A DNA stretch of 64,000 nucleotides, taken from assembly GCF_003602095.1 (NCBI RefSeq), contig NZ_RAHH01000004.1, positions 1 to 64,000 on the forward strand. The letters are read 5' to 3'. Each line of letters opens with the position of its first letter. The first letter of the stretch is position 1. Position numbers and translations under genes: made by a program. The notes below the pieces were generated by a model. It did not search any database. It was not told where the DNA came from and worked only from the letters and a program-made list of their open reading frames with translations. Below, in pieces: positions 40,295-48,237 of this stretch. The DNA comes from Rahnella woolbedingensis. GTDB taxonomy: Bacteria; Pseudomonadota; Gammaproteobacteria; Enterobacterales; Enterobacteriaceae.

Positions 40295-41299
40295 ATGACA
40301 ATGACGACATTAACGTATTCTCATGAAAAAGGAAGTTTGCGCCGTGCCTTTATTTCGGCCCATATAAATGCCATTGGTTTGCTGGTCGTTATTGCACTGC
40401 TCTATCTGGTATTTTCATTTTATGCACCAGGTTTTATTTCACTCAGTAACCAGATGAATATCCTGCGTGATGCGGCGACCATCGGCATTGCAGCCTGGGC
40501 GATGACGCTGGTCATTATTGCCGGTGAAATCGATGTCAGTGTTGGCCCGACGGTGGCGTTTGTCTCCGTCTGTCTGGCATACCTGATGCAGGCGCAGGTT
40601 CCGCTGGCCGCTTCAATAGTACTGGTGCTGTTCCTCGGTGCGGTGTGCGGTACGCTGGCAGGTTTTCTTCGCGGCTGGTTTAACGTCCCCAGCTTTGTGG
40701 CCACGCTGGGATTATGGAGTGCGTTGCGCGGGCTGGGTTTGTTCATGACGGATGCTTTACCTGTGCCCATTGATGAAAATAGCATCATGGACTGGCTCGG
40801 TGGACAAGTCGTGGGGATTCCTGTGTCGGCGCTAATCATGCTGATTTTATTTGTTATTTTCCTTTTTGTTAGTCGCAAAACGGCGTTTGGTCGCTCCGTT
40901 TATGCTGTGGGCGGGAATGCGGCGGCGGCACAGCTATGCGGTATCAACGTTAAACGCGTACGCGTGTTGATCTTCACACTTTCCGGCCTGTTAGCCGCGG
41001 TCACTGGAATTTTGCTGGCTGCCCGTTTGGGGTCCGGCAATGCAGGGGCGGCGAGCGGACTGGAGTTTGATGTGATTGCCGCCGTAGTGGTAGGTGGCAC
41101 AGCATTGTCTGGTGGTCGTGGTTCCCTGCTCGGTACGTTGCTCGGCGTGCTTGTCATTACCCTGATAGGTAACGGATTAGTGTTGCTGGGCATTAACTCC
41201 TTTTTCCAGGAGGTGGTCCGTGGCGTCATTATCGTCGTCGCCGTACTGGCGAATATCCTGCTGACTGAGCGAAATAATCGTGTCCGCTCGAAAAAATAA
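40295..41299 (+). CDS. Sugar ABC transporter permease (RbsC-like)
   Basis: Inner-membrane channel subunit, 334 residues with about nine or ten hydrophobic segments. Family motifs IIAGEIDVSVGPTVAF near residue 78 and AVVVGGTALSGGRGSLLGTLLG near residue 266 mark an RbsC/BPD-transp-2 permease. ATG 40295 is chosen because GGAG lies seven bases before it; an upstream in-frame ATG at 40271 lacks such a site. It forms the importer with the two preceding genes. The dehydrogenase gene follows after 89 bases. Confidence 0.92.
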   Translation: MTMTTLTYSHEKGSLRRAFISAHINAIGLLVVIALLYLVFSFYAPGFISLSNQMNILRDAATIGIAAWAMTLVIIAGEIDVSVGPTVAFVSVCLAYLMQAQVPLAASIVLVLFLGAVCGTLAGFLRGWFNVPSFVATLGLWSALRGLGLFMTDALPVPIDENSIMDWLGGQVVGIPVSALIMLILFVIFLFVSRKTAFGRSVYAVGGNAAAAQLCGINVKRVRVLIFTLSGLLAAVTGILLAARLGSGNAGAASGLEFDVIAAVVVGGTALSGGRGSLLGTLLGVLVITLIGNGLVLLGINSFFQEVVRGVIIVVAVLANILLTERNNRVRSKK

Positions 41300-41388
41300 T
41301 GTGTCTCATCACGCCTTGCAACGAAAGTTTGCGGGGCATGATGGCAAAAATAATATGCACACTTTTTAAATTTAGAGAGAGTAATAAT

Positions 41389-42450
41389 ATGAAAACCATG
41401 TTGGCTGCTTACCTGCCGGGTAATTCCAGCGTTGAGCTTCGCGAAGTGCCGATCCCACAGCCTGGTATTGGTCAGGTATTAATTAAAATGAAGTCTTCGG
41501 GTATTTGTGGCAGTGATGTTCATTATATTTATCATGAACATCGGGCCACGGCGGCGGCACCGGATAAACCGCTTTATCAGGGGTTTATTAATGGTCATGA
41601 GCCCTCCGGGCAAATTATCAGCCTGGGCGCCGGTTGCCGCCATTTTAAAGAAGCCGACCGTGTGTTGGTCTACCATATCTCCGGCTGTGGATTTTGCCCA
41701 AACTGCCGCAAAGGTTTTCCTATTTCATGCACCGGCGAAGGGAAAGCAGCCTATGGCTGGCAGCGGGACGGTGGCCACGCCGAATATCTGCTGGCTGAAG
41801 AAAAAGACCTGATCCATCTGCCAGATTCACTGAGCTATGAAGATGGTGCGTTTATCTCCTGCGGTGTGGGCACGGCTTACGAAGGGATTTTACGCGGGAA
41901 TGTTTCAGGCAGCGACAATGTGCTGGTGGTGGGTCTCGGGCCGGTGGGCATGATGGCCATGATGCTGGCAAAAGGGCGCGGTGCTAAACGCGTTATCGGC
42001 GTGGATGTACAGCCTGAGCGGTTGGCAACGGCACAAAAGCTGGGGCTGATGGATCACGGATTTCTCGCAACAGGTGAAAATCTGATCCCGACTCTCATGG
42101 AACTCACTCGAGGCGGAGCGGATGTTGCGCTGGATTGTTCCGGTAATGCACAGGGACGTCTGCTTGCGCTTCAGGCTACTGCAGACTGGGGGCGGGTGGT
42201 GTATATCGGTGAAACTGGCAAAGTGGAATTTGAAGTCAGTGCCGATTTAATGCACCACCAGCGGCAAATTATTGGCTCGTGGGTCACCAGTCTCTACAAC
42301 ATGGAAAAATGTTGTGGCGACCTGCATGACTGGAAAATGCGCCCGCAAAATGCCATTACGCATCGCTTTACACTGAAACAGGCGGGTGAAGCATATGCAC
42401 TGATGGCCAGCGGTAAATGCGGAAAAGTGGTCATTAACTTTGCAGAGTGA
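41389..42450 (+). CDS. Zinc-dependent medium-chain alcohol/polyol dehydrogenase
   Basis: NAD(P)-dependent oxidoreductase of 353 residues in the sorbitol/threonine dehydrogenase group. Catalytic zinc ligands: Cys in GICGSDVHYIYHEH and His-Glu in NGHEPSG. Structural zinc cysteines: CGFCPNCRKGFPISC. The Rossmann motif is GLGPVGMMA. ATG 41389 follows AGAGAG; 30 codons upstream in the same frame lie partly before the permease stop and are discarded. Inference from context: it oxidises the free sugar or polyol brought in by the adjoining ABC system, since no sugar kinase is present in the block. Confidence 0.88.
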   Translation: MKTMLAAYLPGNSSVELREVPIPQPGIGQVLIKMKSSGICGSDVHYIYHEHRATAAAPDKPLYQGFINGHEPSGQIISLGAGCRHFKEADRVLVYHISGCGFCPNCRKGFPISCTGEGKAAYGWQRDGGHAEYLLAEEKDLIHLPDSLSYEDGAFISCGVGTAYEGILRGNVSGSDNVLVVGLGPVGMMAMMLAKGRGAKRVIGVDVQPERLATAQKLGLMDHGFLATGENLIPTLMELTRGGADVALDCSGNAQGRLLALQATADWGRVVYIGETGKVEFEVSADLMHHQRQIIGSWVTSLYNMEKCCGDLHDWKMRPQNAITHRFTLKQAGEAYALMASGKCGKVVINFAE

Positions 42451-42468
42451 TAGCTCAGGGAGAGCCCG

Positions 42469-43362
42469 ATGTCTTTGTTTACACTGGCAGGTTCAAAATT
42501 ATCGCTGATCGTGTCTACGCATGGCGGCAGTATCGTAAAACTCGTGGCGCATCATCCTGAAGGCGACCAGCCCTTGTTGCGCCCCGCGGTGGTGGCACCG
42601 GAAACACCGCCGCTCGAATCGTGCTGTTTTCCGTTGGTTCCTTTTGGCAATCGGGTAAACGGGAATACTTTCGAATTCGACGGAATATCTTATCCGCTTG
42701 TGCCAAATACCGGCTGGGATGCGCATTATCTGCATGGTGATGGCTGGCTTAATGAATGGCATTGCCCAGAACACTCCGCAAGGCATGTATTGCTGGAATA
42801 CGTGCATACGCAAGGCGCATATCAGTATCACGCCCGTCAGTTTTTTGAACTCGATGATAACAAAATCACGGTGACGCTCAGTGTCACCAATCTTGCTCAA
42901 AAAGAGATGCCATTTGGTCTGGGGTGGCATCCCTATTTCCCACTGGCAGCGGATACTTTGTTACAGGCCAATGCCAACGGGTATTGGCAGGAAGGGGCGC
43001 AGTGGCTGGCGGGTGAACATGACACGAATATCCCGGCTGATTTGTGTTTCGCCACCGCTCAACCTTTACCGCGCCGCTGGGTGAACAACGGTTTTTCTGG
43101 CTGGGACGGACGGGCGAAAATCACCTGGCCGCAACATCAGCAGCAACTCCTTCTCACCACTGAACCTGCCTGCCCGGTCTGTTTTATCTTTGTTTCCGAT
43201 CCTGTTTTTGACCCCGGCTATGATTTTGATTTCTTCTGCTTCGAACCCATGAGTCATGCTGCGAATGCTCATAACATGCCGGATCTTGGGGGGCTTAAGG
43301 TGCTTCAGCCACAGCAAACGCTCACTCAATGTATGACGCTATCTGCACAAACGCTGACGTGA
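42469..43362 (+). CDS. Aldose 1-epimerase family protein
   Basis: Mutarotase-type protein of 297 residues that would interconvert alpha and beta anomers of an aldose or recognise a related sugar. The fold's key residues are visible: His in WDAHYLHGDGW (near 86-89), general-acid His154 in LGWHPYFPL, and a late Glu in FCFEPMSHAAN. It is the last gene of the sugar block, 18 bases after the dehydrogenase, and probably supplies the correct anomer for oxidation. It is not the housekeeping galM, whose gal neighbours are absent. Confidence 0.87.
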   Translation: MSLFTLAGSKLSLIVSTHGGSIVKLVAHHPEGDQPLLRPAVVAPETPPLESCCFPLVPFGNRVNGNTFEFDGISYPLVPNTGWDAHYLHGDGWLNEWHCPEHSARHVLLEYVHTQGAYQYHARQFFELDDNKITVTLSVTNLAQKEMPFGLGWHPYFPLAADTLLQANANGYWQEGAQWLAGEHDTNIPADLCFATAQPLPRRWVNNGFSGWDGRAKITWPQHQQQLLLTTEPACPVCFIFVSDPVFDPGYDFDFFCFEPMSHAANAHNMPDLGGLKVLQPQQTLTQCMTLSAQTLT

Positions 43363-43446
43363 CGTAATAATGTTGTGTGGATTACGGGGAGAAGTGATGG
43401 ACATCTAAAGCAGCTCAGCAGCGCGAGATGCCGAATCTTTGTTCTG

Positions 43447-43455
43447 TGGTATAAT
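43447..43455 (+). promoter_or_regulatory. Extended -10 promoter of dusA
   Basis: TGGTATAAT carries a perfect -10 (43450-43455) with the TGn extension. No good -35 lies 17 bases upstream, as is common for extended -10 promoters. It places transcription start near 43462, which rules out the in-frame start at 43439 for dusA. Confidence 0.65.
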
Positions 43456-43525
43456 CAGTGATTACCTTCCCTCTGGCGTTGCGCCGGAGGGAGCGCCACG
43501 TACCCCTTCAGCGAATGTCAGGCCG

Positions 43526-44554
43526 ATGTCAGAAACTCAACACGCAATGCCTCAGACCACTCCGTTTTCCCCCCAGCGTTTTTCCGTTGCGCCGATGCTC
43601 GACTGGACCGATCGCCACTGTCGCCATTTTCACCGGCTGATGACCGGTCAGACGTTGCTGTATACCGAAATGGTCACCACCGGTGCCATTATTCACGGCA
43701 AAGGGGATTATCTCGGGTTTGGCGACGCTGAACATTCGGTGTCATTGCAGCTTGGCGGCAGCAATCCGGCTGACCTTGCGCATTGCGCGAAACTGGCAGA
43801 AGAACGGGGTTATGACGAAATTAACCTCAACGTCGGTTGCCCGTCGGATCGCGTGCAGAACGGCATGTTTGGTGCCTGTCTGATGGGACAGGCGTCACTG
43901 GTGGCTGACTGCATCAAAGCCATGCGCGATGTGGTCTCGATTCCGGTCACGGTCAAAACCCGTATCGGTATTGACGAGCAGGACAGCTACGAATTCCTGT
44001 GCGATTTTATCCGTCAGGTTTCAGAAAACGGCGGCTGCGATACTTTCATTATCCATGCGCGCAAAGCCTGGCTTTCCGGTCTCAGCCCGAAAGAAAACCG
44101 TGAGATCCCGCCGCTGGATTACCCGCGCGTGTATCAGCTTAAGCGTGATTTCCCGCAGCTGACGATGGCGATTAACGGCGGTATTAAAACGCTCGAAGAA
44201 GCCAAAACGCACCTCCAGTTTATGGATGGCGTCATGGTCGGTCGCGAGGCTTACCAGAATCCAGGTATGTTGCTGAACGTGGATCGCGAGCTGTTTGGCT
44301 CCGACGCGCCGCTGAAAACTGGGCCTGATATCATCCGCGCGCTGTATCCATATATCGAAGCGGAACTGAGCAAAGGCACCTATCTGGGCCACATTACCCG
44401 TCATATTCTTGGTCTGTTCCAGGGCGTGCCGGGCGCGCGACAGTTCCGTCGTCACCTGAGTGAAAACGCACATAAAGCAGGCGCGGGCATTAATGTGGTT
44501 GAACAGGCATTGCAGATGGTCGCTCAGCAGCAGGAAATGGCTACTCAGGCTTAA
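43526..44554 (+). CDS. dusA: tRNA-dihydrouridine(20/20a) synthase
   Basis: Flavoenzyme that reduces uridines 20 and 20a in the D-loop of tRNAs. 342 residues from ATG 43526; the reading frame extends 29 codons further, but that part lies across the promoter. A FMN-binding TIM barrel opens with [17 protein letters not shown]. The catalytic cysteine is in [19 protein letters not shown], and FMN/tRNA contacts are in [25 protein letters not shown]-terminal helical domain follows. In E. coli it lies next to zur; here the sugar block separates them. Confidence 0.95.
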   Translation: MSETQHAMPQTTPFSPQRFSVAPMLDWTDRHCRHFHRLMTGQTLLYTEMVTTGAIIHGKGDYLGFGDAEHSVSLQLGGSNPADLAHCAKLAEERGYDEINLNVGCPSDRVQNGMFGACLMGQASLVADCIKAMRDVVSIPVTVKTRIGIDEQDSYEFLCDFIRQVSENGGCDTFIIHARKAWLSGLSPKENREIPPLDYPRVYQLKRDFPQLTMAINGGIKTLEEAKTHLQFMDGVMVGREAYQNPGMLLNVDRELFGSDAPLKTGPDIIRALYPYIEAELSKGTYLGHITRHILGLFQGVPGARQFRRHLSENAHKAGAGINVVEQALQMVAQQQEMATQA

Positions 44555-44573
44555 TTAACCGGTGAGCAAACTC

Positions 44574-44598
44574 ACTATCTGTTAGTCAAATTTACTAT
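44574..44598 (+). promoter_or_regulatory. PspF upstream activating sites before pspG
   Basis: Two overlapping inverted repeats: ACTATCTGTTAGT (44574-44586) and TTAGTCAAATTTACTAT (44582-44598). The second resembles the PspF site TTAGTGTAATTCGCTAA known from E. coli psp genes. They lie about 85 bases before the sigma-54 -24 element, a normal enhancer distance. Confidence 0.55.
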
Positions 44599-44670
44599 CT
44601 TTTCGCAGGTCGTCCGTGCCTGCGAATTGTTTTTTCCTTATCATTCAATCAATTATTCATTTTGTCATGC

Positions 44671-44686
44671 TGGCACGTTTCTTGTA
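44671..44686 (+). promoter_or_regulatory. Sigma-54 promoter of pspG
   Basis: TGGCACGTTTCTTGTA matches the -24 TGGCACG element perfectly and the -12 TTGCA element except for T in place of C. GG and GT stand ten bases apart. Start of transcription would be near 44698, about 50 bases before pspG. Confidence 0.7.
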
Positions 44687-44746
44687 ATAGTGAATGCGTG
44701 TTCTGACATCACGTCTTAATGCACATGGCTTATTAAGGAGCACCCG

Positions 44747-44983
44747 ATGCTGGAAATTCTCTTCGTGCTTGGTTTTTTCTTTATGCTGATGCTGACCGGC
44801 ATTTCGCTGCTGGGCATGGTCGCTGCGCTGATCGTGGCATTTGCTGTGATGATGTTGGGTGGGTTTCTGGCGATTGTTATAAAAATGTTGCCGTGGCTGG
44901 TTCTGGCCGTGGTCGTGGTGTGGATTTACCGGACATTCATTAAGCCGGATCAGCCAAAATATCGCCGCCGCCGTTTGCCGTAA
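44747..44983 (+). CDS. pspG: Phage shock protein G
   Basis: Small inner-membrane protein of the phage-shock (Psp) envelope-stress regulon, 78 residues (E. coli 80). Two hydrophobic stretches (about 2-25 and 30-62) are followed by a short basic tail RRRRLP. AAGGAG precedes the ATG. In E. coli pspG is a sigma-54/PspF-dependent gene separate from pspABCDE; the sigma-54 promoter and PspF-like sites upstream indicate the same control here. Its biochemical role is not defined. Confidence 0.92.
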   Translation: MLEILFVLGFFFMLMLTGISLLGMVAALIVAFAVMMLGGFLAIVIKMLPWLVLAVVVVWIYRTFIKPDQPKYRRRRLP

Positions 44984-45090
44984 TTTCTGCTTCCGGTAAT
45001 GGGTTTTCGTAACTGCATGAAATGCTGTTGATTAACGATGGTCTTTTAAACACAAAAAAATGTAACCGTTGCAGCGATAACTTTTGCTTA

Positions 45091-45106
45091 TGTGCTAGCG
45101 ATCACA
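45091..45106 (+). promoter_or_regulatory. CRP-cAMP binding site without a following gene
   Basis: TGTGCTAGCGATCACA matches 9 of 10 conserved bases of the CRP consensus TGTGA-N6-TCACA. It lies in the gene-free stretch 44984-45492. A candidate -10 (CATATT or TATTTT, 45142-45149) is about 48 bases downstream, giving class I CRP geometry for a start near 45155. Confidence 0.6.
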
Positions 45107-45154
45107 GGCCGGGTCAGAATGTGCGGTGAAAGTGCATAAATCATATTTTTTAAC

Positions 45155-45358
45155 ATGGGTGACTGTTAGGATGGATTCCATTGCAGATTAACGTATCGCA
45201 AAACGAATTCATCAAGTCCGCTAAGGCACACAATAGTCGCATAAGTGACATCGCCCGGTGGATTTACCCGGCAGTACCCTACAGCAGTACCCGTCTGAAA
45301 TCAGAGGTCGTCTGAGTCAGACAGTAAGAAAGGCTTCCATATTCTGGAAGCCTTTTTT
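45155..45358 (+). ncRNA. Candidate CRP-regulated small RNA
   Basis: No credible protein is encoded here (the best frames are 6 and 17 codons). The stretch is bracketed by a CRP site and likely -10 upstream and a strong terminator downstream. It contains a bulged hairpin GTCTGA-AA-TCAGA / TCTGA-G-TCAGAC (45293-45322) just before the terminator stem. The predicted RNA is about 200 nt. The start is approximate. It could instead be the 3' UTR of pspG, or the hairpin could serve qor on the other strand. I do not recognise it as a named sRNA. Confidence 0.4.
45331..45358 (+). terminator. Strong terminator in the pspG-qor gap
   Basis: Perfect stem AGGCTTCCA / TGGAAGCCT with a five-base loop (45331-45339 with 45345-45353), flanked by AA/TT pairs and a six-T run on the plus strand. 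On the minus strand the flanking run is TTTCTT, so it could also stop qor transcripts, less efficiently. Confidence 0.88.
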
Positions 45359-45369
45359 GCATTCTTCCC

Positions 45370-45487
45370 CGTCGCCCTTGCCGCCACAGCTGTGTTAGCT
45401 GCACTCACTCACCCGAATCACTTACCTGAGTAAGCTCATCGGGACTCCTTCGTTTGCTGCCTTGCTGTAACGTCAATGGCTTAGGGA
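45370..45487 (+). repeat. ERIC element between terminator and qor
   Basis: About 118 bases with the ERIC core CACCCGAATCACTTACCTG / AGTAAGCTCATCGGG and the end GGCTTAGGG. It is more diverged than the pgi copy. It lies immediately after the qor stop (minus strand), completing the 509-base gene-free stretch. Confidence 0.82.
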
Positions 45488-45492
45488 AACTG

Positions 45493-46476
45493 TTATGGAA
45501 TGAGTAAACTCGAACCCTGCGTCACGCGGCTTTCCAGCGTTTCGTGTGCGCGTTTTGCCTCGGAGAGCGGGAATTTCTGTGCGTCGCTGACATCCACTTT
45601 TATCGCACCGCTGGCAATCAGGGAGAACAACTCGCTGCTCGCCTGCGCCAGTTCTTCACGGTTAGTCACGTAGCCATTCAGGGAAGGGCGCGTTACGAAC
45701 AGTGAACCTTTCTGATTGAGGACAGCCAGATCCACGCCTTTTACCGGGCCGGAAGCGTTGCCGAAACTGACCAGTAAACCGCGACGTTTCAGGCTGTTCA
45801 GCGATTTCTCGAAGGTGTCTTTACCCACGGAGTCGTAAACCACCCCGACTTTTTCGCCGCCGGTCAGTTCTGCCACGCGTGCCGCGATATCTTCTTTCTG
45901 ATAATTAATCGTTGCCCAGGCACCGGCTTGTTTCGCACGTTCGGCTTTTTCATCAGAACCGACAGTGCCGATCAGTTTCACGCCCAGTGCTTTTGCCCAC
46001 TGGCAGGCAATCAGGCCCACGCCACCTGCGGCAGCATGGAACAAAATGGTTTCACCGGCCTGCACTTCGTGGGTCTGGCGCAGTAAATAGTAAACCGTCA
46101 GCCCTTTAAGGAAGGATGCCGCCGCCTGTTCAAAACTGATGGCGTCCGGCAGCAGGGCGATTTTTTCCTGCGGCACGTTATGGAATTCACTGTAAGCGCC
46201 GAGCGCCGATTGCGCGTAGACCACGCGGTCGCCCGGTTTAACAGCGGTCACGTCGCTGCCGACTTTACTGACAATCCCCGCCGCTTCGGTGCCTAAACCG
46301 GCCGGAAAACTGGCGGGCGGATACAGACCGCTGCGCACGTACGTATCGATATAGTTGATACCGATGGCTTTATTCTCGACCTGAACTTCGCCAGCCTGCG
46401 GATCTTGTGGCTGATAATCAACGTATTGCAGAACGTCAGGGGTGCCTGTTTCAGAAAACTGGATGCGCTTTGCCAT
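45493..46476 (-). CDS. qor: NADPH:quinone oxidoreductase
   Basis: Zinc-free medium-chain dehydrogenase family enzyme that reduces quinones with NADPH in the cytoplasm. It has 327 residues, as in E. coli Qor. N-terminal GroES-like domain (TYVRSGLYPP, LGTEAAGIVSKVG), then a Rossmann domain with HAAAGGVGLIACQWAKALG (near residue 150) and the NADPH-contact stretch GSDEKAERAKQAGA. It is divergent from dnaB, as in E. coli; the 180-base gap holds both promoters. Confidence 0.95.
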   Translation of the reverse strand: MAKRIQFSETGTPDVLQYVDYQPQDPQAGEVQVENKAIGINYIDTYVRSGLYPPASFPAGLGTEAAGIVSKVGSDVTAVKPGDRVVYAQSALGAYSEFHNVPQEKIALLPDAISFEQAAASFLKGLTVYYLLRQTHEVQAGETILFHAAAGGVGLIACQWAKALGVKLIGTVGSDEKAERAKQAGAWATINYQKEDIAARVAELTGGEKVGVVYDSVGKDTFEKSLNSLKRRGLLVSFGNASGPVKGVDLAVLNQKGSLFVTRPSLNGYVTNREELAQASSELFSLIASGAIKVDVSDAQKFPLSEAKRAHETLESRVTQGSSLLIP

Positions 46477-46658
46477 GTTTTTCCCTCGTGATGGAGTCTG
46501 ATTTCAACCCTAGGCTAAATGTCCGGGACAATCCAGATTTTCGGCACTAAGGGTTAATACCCTTTTGAAATGGTTTATACTGTCGCGCGAGTCTGGCTCC
46601 TAATTTTGGAAACCCGACGCTCATAAAACAGGCGCTTAGAGCAGGAACTAATCCACAG

Positions 46659-48065
46659 ATGGCAGCAAAAAAACCGACCAATCAACAGAACGAAAACCGC
46701 GATCGCCAGATGGAAGGATTGAAACTTCCGCCGCATTCGCTGGAAGCTGAACAATCCGTTCTGGGCGGGCTGATGCTGGACAACGAACGCTGGGATAACG
46801 TCGCCGAGCGCGTGGTCAGCAATGACTTCTTCAGCCGCCCGCATCGCCTGATTTTTACTGAAATGCAGCGTTTGCTGGAAATGAGCAAACCGATTGACCT
46901 GATTACGCTTTCTGAATCTCTGGAACAGAAAGGGGATCTGGACTCTGTCGGCGGTTTTGCGTATCTGGCAGAACTCTCGAAAAACACCCCAAGTGCGGCG
47001 AACATCGGCGCGTATGCCGACATCGTGCGTGAACGCGCGGTGGTGCGGGAAATGATCTCCGTCGCCAATGAAATTGCCGATGCGGGTTACGACCCTCAGG
47101 GGCGCAGCAGCGAAGACCTGCTGGATTTAGCCGAATCCCGCGTATTCCAGATTGCCGAAAGCCGCGCCAGTAAAGACGAAGGCCCGAAAAGCATCGACCG
47201 CATTCTGGAAAGCACCGTGTCCCGTATCGAAGAACTGTTCCAGCGCCCGCACGACGGCGTGACCGGTGTGTCTACCGGCTATGCGGATCTCGACAAGAAA
47301 ACAGCCGGTCTGCAAAAATCGGATCTCATCATCGTGGCTGCGCGTCCGTCGATGGGTAAAACCACATTTGCGATGAACCTCGCCGAAAACGCCGCGATGA
47401 TGCAGGATAAACCGGTCTTAATCTTCAGTCTGGAGATGCCCGGCGACCAGATCATGATGCGTATGCTGGCGTCGCTTTCCCGCGTTGACCAGACAAAAAT
47501 CCGTACCGGTCAGCTTGATGATGAAGACTGGGCGCGAATCTCCAGCACCATGGGCATTTTGCTCGAAAAACGTAACATGTATATCGATGACTCGTCCGGC
47601 CTGACGCCAACCGAAGTCCGTTCGCGTGCGCGACGTATCTTCCGCGAGCACGGCGGCCTGAGTCTGATCATGATCGACTACCTCCAGCTGATGCGCGTTC
47701 CGGCGCTGTCCGATAACCGTACCTTGGAAATTGCCGAAATCTCCCGCTCTCTGAAAGCGCTGGCGAAAGAATTGCAGGTGCCGGTGGTAGCGCTGTCGCA
47801 GCTCAACCGAAGCCTGGAGCAGCGTGCCGATAAGCGCCCGGTCAACTCCGACTTACGTGAATCCGGCTCCATCGAGCAGGACGCCGACTTAATCATGTTC
47901 ATCTATCGTGACGAGGTCTATCACGATAACAGTGAAGAAAAAGGCATTGCGCAAATCATCCTCGGTAAACAACGTAACGGCCCGATCGGTACCGTCCGCC
48001 TGACCTTTAACGGTCAGTGGTCGCGGTTTGATAACTATGGCGGCCCGCAATACGACGAAGACTAG
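46659..48065 (+). CDS. dnaB: Replicative DNA helicase
   Basis: Hexameric 5'-3' helicase that drives the replication fork and binds DnaC and primase. 468 residues (E. coli 471). N-terminal primase-interacting domain (about 25-125, PHSLEAEQSVLGGLMLDNERWD), linker, then RecA-like ATPase with Walker A RPSMGKTTFAMN (near 230) and Walker B LIMIDYLQLM (near 340), and DnaB motif SQLNRSLEQRADKRP. The short N-terminal tail is rich in Lys, Asn and Gln. Divergent from qor and followed by alr, the E. coli order. Confidence 0.98.
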   Translation: MAAKKPTNQQNENRDRQMEGLKLPPHSLEAEQSVLGGLMLDNERWDNVAERVVSNDFFSRPHRLIFTEMQRLLEMSKPIDLITLSESLEQKGDLDSVGGFAYLAELSKNTPSAANIGAYADIVRERAVVREMISVANEIADAGYDPQGRSSEDLLDLAESRVFQIAESRASKDEGPKSIDRILESTVSRIEELFQRPHDGVTGVSTGYADLDKKTAGLQKSDLIIVAARPSMGKTTFAMNLAENAAMMQDKPVLIFSLEMPGDQIMMRMLASLSRVDQTKIRTGQLDDEDWARISSTMGILLEKRNMYIDDSSGLTPTEVRSRARRIFREHGGLSLIMIDYLQLMRVPALSDNRTLEIAEISRSLKALAKELQVPVVALSQLNRSLEQRADKRPVNSDLRESGSIEQDADLIMFIYRDEVYHDNSEEKGIAQIILGKQRNGPIGTVRLTFNGQWSRFDNYGGPQYDED

Positions 48066-48101
48066 TGCGGAGCTAGCTTACTTGCCATTTTGAACCCGGG
48101 C

Positions 48102-48151
48102 AGTGCTCAAAATCCTCACGTACTTTGTGTACGCTCCGGTTTTTCCGCGCT
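48102..48151. repeat. Long imperfect hairpin between dnaB and alr
   Basis: Arms of about 22 bases, centred on CGTAC-TTTGT-GTACG and continuing outward through AAAATCC / CCGGTTTT to AGTGC / GCGCT. No T-run follows, so it is not a classic terminator. It may be one copy of a dispersed enterobacterial palindromic repeat; a second copy was not seen in the window. Confidence 0.5.
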
Positions 48152-48237
48152 GGCCGTGTCCAAACTGGCCGCGACGCTGACGCCCCTAAACATTAGCGGT
48201 TAGGTTAACACTCTCAATTTCATGCAAAGGACTCAAA

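Noticed and set aside
43439-43525. 29-codon N-terminal extension of DusA
   Set aside because: It spans the extended -10 promoter, so it would not be transcribed; homology starts after ATG 43526.
45175-45195. Six-codon frame MDSIAD in the candidate sRNA
   Set aside because: TTAGG is too close to the ATG and the frame is too short to separate from chance without conservation data.
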